DNA of 64,000 bases from JAHRAW01 sp965212085. GTDB lineage: Bacteria; Pseudomonadota; Gammaproteobacteria; Arenicellales; Poriferihabitantaceae. The DNA lies in NCBI GenBank assembly GCA_965212085.1, contig OZ243042.1:496001-560000 (forward strand), read 5' to 3'. Below, one piece after another: positions 1 through 9,800 of the stretch. Under the pieces are notes generated by a model that worked only from the letters and a program-made list of their open reading frames with translations, was not told the origin of the DNA and did no database searches. The position numbers and the translations under genes are program-made. Each line of letters begins with the position of its first letter. The first letter of the stretch is position 1.

Positions 1-2
1 CG

Positions 3-344
3 TTGCTCGGCCACCTGCCGGAATTGGGCGAAGGCTCCGGCCATACCTTGACCTCGCTGGTCGGCCTGGCGCCGTGGGCGCGCGACAGCGGGCAGTACCA
101 CGGCAAGCGCAGCATCCGCGGCGGACGCGGGGCGGCGCGCCAGGCGTTGTATATGCCGGCGCTGTCGGCGATCCGTTACGACCGCGACATGCGGCGTTTT
201 TACCAGGGCCTGTGCAAGCGCGGCAAGCCGGGCAAGGTGGCGCTGGTGGCGGTAATGCGCAAGATGCTGTTGCTGAGCCACGCGATTATCCGCCGAGGTA
301 CGCCGTGGGTCGAAAACTACCCCTCGGCGCCATTAAAAACTTGA
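3..344 (+). CDS. IS110-family transposase, 3' fragment (cut by window edge)
   Basis: The visible 113 residues match the C-terminal part of IS110/IS116/IS902 transposases. A stretch LTSLVGLAPWARDSG is followed by GKRSIRGGRGAARQALY, the conserved Gly/Arg-rich block that carries the serine nucleophile region of this family (PF02371), and by an MRRFYQ-LCKRGKPGKVALVAVMRK segment. The frame is open to the left edge, so the gene starts outside the window and the N-terminal RuvC-like DEDD domain is not seen. These transposases move DNA without terminal inverted repeats. The stop is TGA at 342-344. Whether the element is intact cannot be judged. Family assignment is confident from the motif block. Confidence 0.85.
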   Translation: MLGHLPELGEGSGHTLTSLVGLAPWARDSGQYHGKRSIRGGRGAARQALYMPALSAIRYDRDMRRFYQGLCKRGKPGKVALVAVMRKMLLLSHAIIRRGTPWVENYPSAPLKT

Positions 345-360
345 CTTTGAACACAGATAC

Positions 361-527
361 TCCCGAGCGTTAGTGTCCGTTGCCGCGTTCGCGGCTTACG
401 GACACTTGGCGCTCTCGGGAATCCAGCGCCATTATGACCCACCCGGTTTAGTTCCTGGATTCCCGAATAGCGATGAAAAATATGGTCGCTGCGCTCCCTA
501 TTTTTCTATCGTTCGGGAATGACGGCA
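361..527 (+). repeat. Interspersed repeat family A, copy 1
   Basis: About 167 bases that recur as the reverse complement at 44046-44216 and 44381-44545. The left half forms a strong hairpin (GTGTCCGTTGCCGCG paired with CGCGGCTTACGGACAC). The right half carries inverted GGAATCC/GGATTCC and CGTTCGGGAATGAC motifs. It begins about 17 bases after the transposase stop. I see no gene in 345-892. This stretch holds this repeat, a family B copy and a family D palindrome. Confidence 0.8.
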
Positions 528-644
528 AAGGCGTAAGGCAGGGCAAAGGAAGCGCAAAAAAAGCGACCAAGCCTCATCGTTTCCCTTGTCCGTCTTTACA
601 CCTCCGCGGCCGTCCAACCGGCGGCGTAGCCGCTAACTTCGGCG

Positions 645-750
645 TGCGCAGGGACGCGCACGGCGGCGCTGAAAACAGGATGTTTTCCCGCGCCGCAAGG
701 GGGGCATGCGGGGGTCCCTCCCCCTGCCCCCGCAAATGCGCGTCACGCGC
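645..750 (+). repeat. Interspersed repeat family B, diverged copy
   Basis: It contains the pattern GCGCAGGGACGCGC, GCGGCGCTGAAAACAGGATG, TTTTCCCGCGCCGCAAGG, GCGGGGGTCCCTCCCC and GCGCGTCACGCGC. This is a variant of the unit seen at 57981-58112 in the same orientation and at 1932-2047, 43669-43800, 43858-43988 and 44625-44752 in the opposite orientation. It is rich in short dyads. It lies in the 345-892 noncoding interval downstream of the giant gene. Confidence 0.75.
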
Positions 751-859
751 AACCGCCCCCCGCGCCTCGCGCCCCACCCCGCGCAAGCGGCTCGGACACT
801 TGCGTACTCGGGAATCCAGCGCCTAACCGGCGGTGTCCGCCATCCAAGCGGTGGCGTAG

Positions 860-879
860 GGACAGGTCGCGACCTGTCC
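860..879. repeat. Perfect 20-bp palindrome, repeat family D
   Basis: GGACAGGTCG followed by its exact reverse complement CGACCTGTCC. It is preceded by GTA, as at three other exact sites (2081-2100, 43994-44013, 44328-44347). This copy lies 13 bases beyond the stop codon of the giant gene, so as RNA it could form a 3' hairpin, although no U-run follows. Imperfect copies are at 51031-51050 and 60201-60220. Confidence 0.8.
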
Positions 880-892
880 TTACCAATCCAAT

Positions 893-3800
893 TTAGAAGC
901 GCAACGTCCCGGTCACCCGAATATCGTTGTCATCGTTCGCGGTGCGTTCGCCGGTCAACTCCAGCCGCAACCCGGGTTTGCTCCATTTGCCCAGCGCGTT
1001 GGAGAAATCCATTCCCATCTTCTGACTGCGCCCGTCATCGGTCCAACCCGGTTCCAGGGTGAAGGTTATCCCACGCCCCTGTGCGCCGGGGTCAAGGCGG
1101 GCTTGTACGCCGGCGTCCCATTCATCGTAACCGCTCTCGGCATGCACCACCAGGAAAGTGGTTCGGCCCCGCACGCTCCAGCCGTTGGCCGGGTTGTGGT
1201 AATTGAAGCCGAGACCCACATCCGCACCGCCGCCGCGTTCGGCGTCTCCGTCATCCCAGCGCATACCCAACGCCCAGTTCGGCGTGAAGACCCCGCCGCC
1301 GGCGGACGCTTCCCCGGGCCGGCGCCCTTCCACGGCCAGCCGCAGGCGTTGGGCGGTGGCGTCTACGCCCATTATGGTGGCCTCACGGTCGGATTCCAGG
1401 TCTATGGCGAAAGCGCTGGCTTTCCACGACAGTTCGGTGCGCGCAAAGGCGCGGTTGAGGTCGCCGTGCGCGCCGAAGGCGAACATCTGCATACCAATAT
1501 CCACGTCAATGGCGCCGGACGCATCGCTCAGTTCGGCATCGCCCTCGCCGTAGCCGAGCATCGCCCAGGCGTTGGTGGCGTCGTTAGGCTGCCACTGAAT
1601 ATAGGGCAAGACGCTGGTCAGGTCGGCGTCGAGGTCGCCCGCGTTGCCATCGGCGGCGGCGTTATAGTCTATATCGCCGCTGCTTTCGGAGATGGCGAGG
1701 CCGAGGCGGGCGCCGGCGGGGGTCAGGTAGTCCATACCGAGGTAGCGGGAGGCGACGTCGCCGTCAACGCTGAAATGGTCGTCGTCGCCGTCGAAGTTGC
1801 CGGTGGTGGCGCGGCCCCAGAAACTCCAGGCGGAGGGGGTGGTGGCGGTGGCGTCGTCGTCGAGGGCGAAGTGGAAGGCGCTTTTCATCAGGAGGTCGTG
1901 GCCGGACATGAGGGTGGTTGCGCTGGCGCGGGCTTGTGGGGGGGAGTCCCCCCACGCCCCCCTTTGCGGCGCGGGGAAACTCCTGTTTCCAGCGCCGCGC
2001 GCACATCCCTGTGCGCGACAGTCCGGCTGCGCCGGAAGGGTTTGAATGGAATCTCCACCCCCGTTCAAGTGTGTGAGTGCGGACAGGTCGCGACCTGTCC
2101 CTACGGCTGCCGGAAGGGTTTCCGGAGTTCCGTATATGCGGGAATCCAGCGTCCCGGCGGGGTCAGGCGCCATATCAAACTTGTGGCCGCCGATGGTGAA
2201 GTGGCTGGTGTTCGTGCGGGCGGGGGTGGAGAGATAGTCCTCAAACATCCCCACCGTGCCGGTCGCAAAGGCGCGGCCAAAGGCGGCCAGGGTCTTTTCC
2301 AAAGCGCGTTCGGAAGCGCGGCCTACGCGGACGGTGAGCGTGGCGGTGCGGTCGGTGGCGGGGTCCGGGGTTGTGCCGTCATCCGTGACCGTGAGGTCAA
2401 AGCGCAGGGTGGTGCGCTCGTCCGGGGCATCAAAGGTAACGACGGCGGCGGTTGGGTCGGAGAACGTGATCAGATCTTCAGCCGGCGGCGGCGACACGTT
2501 GTCGACGGCGGTGTGCGCCCACGCGAAAGACAACCCGGTTGAGCCATCATCCCGGTTTTCCGGGTCATAGCTGAGGCTGGCATCCAGCGTAACATCCTCC
2601 TCGCCTTCGTCCACGGTCATGCGCGGGCCGCCGGCAAACAGGATAACCGGCGGGTCGTCGGGGAAGGTGGTGTTGGCGCCGCCGCTGCCTGGGTTCTCGA
2701 AACTGACGCTGATGGTGCTGTCAATCGTAAGGCTGGCGATGGTGGTTCGGACGACGAAGGTGTCGGGGGGGAAGGGGTCGCCGGGGCCGAGGGCCTGGAT
2801 CTCCGGGTTGCGGTTATCCAGGGTGTAGGTCCAGGTGTAGCTGAGGTCAACGTTGCGGGTCAGGCCGGCGGTGCTCGCTGTGCTGGCGATGATCGCGGTG
2901 CCGTAGGTGGGCGGGGTGAAGATGCGGTGGGTGGGGGGCAAGTCGTCCGGGACGTTGTTGACCGTCAGGGTGCCGGTGGCGGTGCCGCCGCTGTTGACGC
3001 TGCCGTCGGCGTTAAGCACGACGGGGTCTAAGATGGGTGGGTTGTCGGCGGTGGTGGCCGGGTCGTTGTCGTCATCAACGCCGGGGCCGGCGGTGGACGG
3101 CAGGGTAACGGTGAGCGCGACCATGTCGGTGGCGGCGGCGGGTGTGCCGGCGTCATCGGTGACCGTCAGGGTCAGGGTCACGTCCATCGTGCCGCCGGCG
3201 AGGGTCGGCGCGGTCCAGGTGGTGTTGCGGTTGGCGTCGTTGGTGAAGCTGCCTTCGCCGGACGGGGTGGTGGTCCAGGCGTAGGTCAGGGTGGTGCCGG
3301 TATCCACGTCCTCGCCGGCGGCGCGCAGGGTGACGGCACTCCCGGACAGGACGCTGCTCAATGACGAATCCGGGGTGGTGATGTCCACGGTGGGCGCGTC
3401 ATTGGCGCCGGTGATGGTGATCGTAACCACGCGGAAGACGCTGGGGTCGGCGGCGGCGCGGATGGTGAAGGTCTCGGTCGGGCTGTCGCCGGCGGCCAGG
3501 GCGTTGGTGTCGGGGTCGGTGTCATCCAAAGTGTAGGTCCAGACGCCGGTGGCGAGGACGATGGCGAAGGTGCCGTAGCGGCTGCTCTCGGTCGGGGCGA
3601 GGACGGCGGTGCTGTCGCCGGGGGCCGGGTTGGGGTTGGTGACGGTCAGGGTGCCGGTGGCGGTCAGGGTGCCGGTGGAGGTGCCGGCCTCAACGACGGC
3701 GCCGGTGTTGCCGCCGGCGATGGTGACCGGCGCGGCGCGCGGACGGACGGTGACCCGTGCGCTAACGGTGGCGGTGCCGTCAGTAACTTCCAGAATCAGG

Positions 3801-6800
3801 ATGACGGCGGCGGTGCCGGTGTTGGGGGCGGTCCACATCGTGCCGGCAAGGGCGGCATTGGCAAAACTGCCCCGGTCCGCCGGTTGGGTGCGCCATGCGT
3901 AGGTCAGGGTGTCGGTGGTATCCGGGTCGGTGCCGGTGCCGGTTACCGGGATGGCGACGCCGAACTCCACCTGTGTGCCGGGCGTGGGCGCGCTGATGGC
4001 GGCGGTGGGCGCGTCGTTGGCGCCGTTGACGGTGATGGTGATGATTTGCGTGCCGTCGCCGATGGCGGTGCGCGCGGTGAAGGTCTCCGTTGGCGCATCG
4101 CCCGCGACCAGGGCGTTGGTGGCGGCGGCGGCGTTGTTGAGGGTGTAGGTCCAGTTGCCGTTGGTGGCGATGGTGAAGGCACCGTAGGTGCCATCCATAT
4201 TCGCGGCTATGAAGTTCGGGTTGCCGGCGGGGTTGTCAATGTTGAGGTCGCCGGTGGCAGTGAGGTCACCGTCTTCGGTGACGCTGCCGGTGGTGTCGCC
4301 GACGATGGCGACCGGCACCACCATGACGGTGACCGGTGTTGCGTCTGCGGTGGCGACCGGGGTGGCGTCATCGCTGACCATCAGGTGCAGGGCAACGCTC
4401 ATCTCGGTGGACGGCGCGCTCCAGGTGGTGTCGGCGGCGGTCGCATTGCCAAAACTGCCGATGTTCGCCGGCATCGTGGTCCATGCGTAGGTCAGGGTGG
4501 CGGTGTCGCCGGTGTCCGGGTCTTCGCCGGCGCCGGTCACGGGGATCGTCCCGGCGAACGACACCATGGTATTGGCCGGCGGTGCGGTGATCTCGGCGGT
4601 GGGCGCGTCATTGGCGCCGGTGATGGTGATCGTAACCACGCGGGTGACGCTGGAGTCGGCGGCGGCGCGGATGGTGAAGGTCTCGGTCGGGCTGTCGCCG
4701 GCGGCCAGGGCGTTGGTGTCGGGGTCGGCGTCATCCAAAGTGTAGGTCCAGACGCCGGTAGCGAGGACGATGGCGAAGGCGCCGTAGCGGCTGCTCTCGG
4801 TCGGGGCGAGGACGGCGGTGCTGTCGCCGGGGGCCGGGTTGGGGTTGGTGACGGTCAGGGCGCCGGTGGCGGTCAGGGTGCCGGTGGAGGTGCCGGCCTC
4901 AACGACGGCGCCGGTGTTGCCGCCGGCGATGGTAACCGGCGCGGCGCGCGGGCGGACGGTGACCTGTGCGCTAACGGTGGCGGTGCCGTCAGTAACTTCC
5001 AGAATCAGGATGACGGCGGCGGTGCCGGTGTTGGGGGCGGTCCACATCGTGCTCGCAAGGGCGGCATTGGCAAAACTGCCCCGGTCTGCCGGTTGGGTGC
5101 GCCATGCGTAGGTCAGGGTGTCGGTGGTATCCGGGTCGCTGCCGGTGCCGGTTACCGGGATGGCGACGCCGAACTCCACCTGCGCGTTGGGCGTGGGCGC
5201 GCTGATGGCGGCGCTGGGCGCGTCGTTGGCGCCGTTGACGGTGATGGTGATGATTTGCGTGCCGTCACCGACGGCGGTGCGCGCGGTGAAGGTCTCCGTT
5301 GGCGCATCGCCCGCGGCCAGGGCGTTGGTGGCGGCGGTGGCGTTGTTGAGGGTGTAGGTCCAGTTGCCGTTGGTGGCGATGGTGAAGGCGCCGTAGGTGC
5401 CATCCATATTCGCGGCTATGAAGTTCGGGTTGCCGGCGGGGTTGTCAATGTTGAGGTCGCCGGTGGCGGTGAGGTCACCGTCTTCGGTGACGCTGCCGGT
5501 GGTGTCGCCGACGATGGCGACCGGCACCACCATGACGGTGACCGGTGTTGCGTCGGCGGCAGCGACCGGGGTGGCGTCATCGCTGACCATCAGGTGCAGG
5601 GCAACGGACATCTCGGTGGACGGCGCGGTCCAGGTGGTGGAGGCGGCGGTCGCGTTGGCAAAACTGCCGGTGTTCGCCGGCATCGTGGTCCAGGCGTAGG
5701 TCAGGGTGGCGTTATCGCCGGTGTCCGGGTCGTTGCCGGCGCCGGTCACGGGGATCGTCCCGGCGAACGACACCATGGTATTGGCCGGCGGCGCGCTGAT
5801 CTCGGCGGTGGGCGCGTCATTGGCGCCGGTGATGGTGATGGTGACCACGCGGAAGACGCTGGGGTCGGCGGCGGCGCGGATGGTGAAGGTCTCGGTCGGG
5901 CTGTCGCCGGCGGCCAGGGCGTTGGTGTCATCGTCGGCGTCATCCAAAGTGTAGGTCCAGACGCCGGTAGCGAGGACGATGGCGAAGGTGCCGTAGCGGC
6001 TGGACTCGGTCGGGGCGAGGACGGCGGTGCTGTCGCCGGGGGCGGGGTTGGGGTTGGTGACGGTCAGGGTGCCGGTGGCGGTCAGGGTGCCGGCGGATGT
6101 GCCGGCCTCAACGACGCTACCGGTGTTGCCGCCGGCGATGGTGACCGGCGCGGCGCGCGGACGGACGGTGACCTGTGCGCTAACGGTGGCGGCGCCGTCA
6201 GTAACTTCCAGGATCAGGATGACGGCGTCGGTGCCGGTGGCGGGGGCGGTCCACATCGTGCTCGCAAGGGTGGCATTGGCAAAACTGCCCCGGTCTGCCG
6301 GTTGGGTGCGCCATGCGTAGGTCAGGGTGTCGGTGGTATCCGGGTCGGTGCCGGTGCCGGTTACCGGGATGGCGACGCCGAACGCCACCTGCGTGCCGTC
6401 GGCGGGTGCGGTGATGGCGACGCTGGGCGCGTCGTTGGCGCCGTTGACGGTGATGGTGATGATTTGCGTGCCGTCGCCGATGGCGGTGCGCGCGGTGAAG
6501 GTCTCCGTTGGCGCATCGCCCGCGGCCAGGGCGTTGGTGGCGGCGGCGGCGTTGTTGAGGGTGTAGGTCCAGGTGCCGTTGGCGGCGATGGTGAAGGCGC
6601 CGTAGGTGCCAACCTGATCATCGGCGGTGAAGGTCGTGTCGCTGCCGGGGGTCGGGTTGTCAATGTTGAGGTCGCCGGTGGCGGTCCCGGCGGATACGCC
6701 GTCTTCGGTGACGCTGCCGGTGATGTCGCCGACGATGGCGACCGGCACCACCATGACGGTGACCGGTGTTGCGTCTGCGGTGGCGGAGTCGTCATCGCTG

Positions 6801-9800
6801 ACCATCAGGTGCAAGGCGACGGACATCTCGGTGGACGGCGCGCTCCAGGTGGTGTCGGCGGCGGTCGCATTGCCGAAACTGCCGGTGTCCGCCGGCATCG
6901 TGGTCCAGGCGTAGGTCAGGGTGGCGTTATCGCCGGTGTCCGGGTCGTTGCCTGCGCCGGTAACGGGGATCGTCCCGGCGAACGACACCATGGTATTGGC
7001 CGGCGGCGCGGTGATCTCGGCGGTGGGCGCGTCATTGGCGCCGGTGATGGTGATGACCACTTCCACGGTGGCGTCTGGGTTGACACTCGCGGTCACGGTG
7101 AAGGTGTCGGTTACGACTTGGCCGCCGGTCAGGGCGTTGGTGGCGGCGTTGTTGTTGTCCAGGGTATAGGTCCAGGCGCCGGCGGCGGTGATGGAGAAAG
7201 TGCCGTAGGCGCCGGGCGTGTCGGGTTGGGCAACGACGTTTTTGTTGGTGCTGGTGGTGGTGAGGGTCAGGGCGCCGCCGACGGCGGTGCCGCTGTCCTC
7301 GGTAACGGCGCCGGTGGTGACGCTGCCGCCGAAAGTAACCGCCACGGCGACCGGGTTGACCATGACTTGTGCGGTGCCGGTGAGGGACGGGGTGGCGTCA
7401 TCCATAACGGTCAGGGTCAGGGTTACCGGGGCGGTGCCGCTTGCGGGGACGGTCCAGGTGGTGTCCTCGGCGGTGGCATTGGCAAAACTGCCGGTGGCGG
7501 GGTTCGCGCTCCATTGGTAGGTCAGGGTGGTGCCGGTATCGGGGTCGGCGCCGGTGGCGGTCAGCGTGACCGCCGAGTTGAATTCCACCTGCATACCCTC
7601 CGCAGGCGCGCTGATGACGGCGGTGGGCGGGTCATTGGCGCCGGTGATGGTGATGACGACGTCCTGGGGTGTGCCGCCGGCGGCGGCGGTTACGGGGAAG
7701 GTGTCGGTTACCTCAACGCCCGCCGCCAGGGCGTTGACGGCGGTCTCGTTGTCGGGGTTGCCGCCGAGGGTGTAGCTCCAGCCGCCGTTGGCATCAAGGG
7801 TAAACAGGCCGTAGTCGCCGTCTTCATCGGTCTGCGCCACCACGTCTGTGCTGCCGGTGGGGTCGGAACTGGTAACGGTCAGGGTGCCGGTGTCGGTGAG
7901 GTCGCCGTCTTCGGTGACTTCGCCGGTGGTGTCGCCGGCAAAGGTGATGACGATATCCACCACATTGACGAAGACCGTGGTGTTGGGCATTGCGGTGCCA
8001 TCGCTGACCGTCAATTTCAAGGTAATGCCGGTAATGACGTCCGGCGCGGTCCAGGTGGTGTCGGCGGCGGTGGCGTCGCCAAATGTGCCGGGGAAGTCCT
8101 CGTCGTCGTCCCACGCAAACGTCAGGGTGGCGCCGGTATCCGGGTCGCTGCTGGTGCTGCCGACGAGGTTGATGGTGGTGCCGCGAGGCACATCGGTACC
8201 CACCGCCGGGGCGGTGATGCGGGGGGTGGGCGCGTCGTTGGCGCCGGTTACGCTGATGGTGATGTCCTGGGTAACGGTGTTGTCGGCGGCGGCGGCGACG
8301 GTGAAGACGTCTTGAACGATTGCGAGGGCGGCCAGGGCGTTGGTGTCGTCGTCGGCGTTGTCCAGGGTGTAGGTCCAGATGCCGGTGTCGGCGGCGATGG
8401 TGAAGTCGCCGTAGGTGCCCATGCCTCCGGGGTCGGAGGCGGTGATGGCGACGAACTCGTCGCTGCCGCCGGGGTTGGGGTTGGTGATGGTCAGGGTGCC
8501 GGTGGCGGTGTTGGCGGCGGGATCGTCTTCGGTGACGGCGCCGGCGGTGGCGGCGGCGCTGCCGGCGGTAATGGTGATGGGCTGCAGGGTTACTTCCAGG
8601 GTGAAGGGCAGGTCAAGGGCGCCGCCGGCAGTGGTGGCGGTGTAGGCGTAGTCCGCTTCGGCGGCGATGGCCTCCGGGGTGCCGGTGATGGTCGGGGGGG
8701 TGGCGCCGGCGTCAAAGGTCAGGCCGGCGGGCAGGGCCGGGGTGAGGGCGTAGGTTGCTGCGCCGGCGCCGGCGGAGACCACGGGCAGGGTTACGGTGCC
8801 GACGGCAATGCCGAGTTGGTAGGTTTGGGGGGGGATGGCGGCGGCGAAGGATAATGGGCCGCTCAAGGTTACGGCGACGGTGCAGGTATCAGACATACCG
8901 CCGACGCCATACTCCAGGGTGAACGCGCCCGGGTCGGTAGCCGGCGCCGTCCAGGTGGTGCCGGCTTGGCCGCCGGCGAACGCGCCTACCCCGGCCGGAA
9001 TCGTGCCCCAGCGCAACGGCACGCCCACAGAGGGCGTGAAGCCTTGCAGGGTTACCTGGTCGCCAAAACCCACGCTCAGGGTGGCGGGCACCGCCGGGCC
9101 GCCTTCCGCGCAAGTGACGTCGGCCGGCGGCGCGGCCAGCCGGGTGATGACCAGGGTGTAATTTCCAACGCCGCCGCCATTATCAACCACTTCAATAAAA
9201 TGCGCGCCATCCGCGGCCGCCGTATAGGTGTTGCTTTGGAGGGTGTCGCCGCCGCCGGTAATCAAAGACGCGCTGATGACGGTACCGCCGCTATCGCGGA
9301 TGGTGAGCAGCGTGGCGTTCGCCGAAGTCAAATCAATCTGGTAGCGCGCGCCGTTTTCCAGCACAAAACTAAACCAGTCGCTATCGTTACTATGTGAAAT
9401 GCGGGAGGTCTCGGTCCGGGCCGCCACCACGATGCCCGTATTCCTGTCGTGGCGGGTTGTGGTTGAGCCGATATTGTCGTCATAGAGGAAGCGGCTGAAC
9501 GCGCAGTCGGTGGCGAGGGTGGCGTCGGTAACGGTGCTGAAACAAGCGTATAACCCATAAAAGCCCGAACCCGCACCTGGCCCGAAGATGTTGCGGGTTA
9601 CGGTTCCGGTGCCGCCCGAGGCGGCAAGCCCCGCCGCAATCGTGCCTGACCCATCACTGGATCCGAGGTCGGCGACCGTGGTTACAGAAGCCGCATCCGC
9701 CACCAGATAAAAGTTCACGGTGGTGACCTCCGCAGTCGCCGCATCCCCGTTATTGGTTACCACGGCGACCAAATCAAAACTGTCGTTATTTAAGAGAGTA

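Noticed and set aside
1103..2542. Plus-strand open frame opposite the barrel region
   Set aside because: The minus-strand frame has clear signal-to-barrel architecture and a terminal Phe, whereas this one has long Gly/Val runs and no motif.
3884..8854. Long plus-strand open frame (1656 codons) rich in Gly, Val, Ala and Asp
   Set aside because: It is antisense to the repeated part of the giant gene, has the same period as that gene and no recognisable motif or start signal. High GC and few TA-ending codons keep the opposite strand open.
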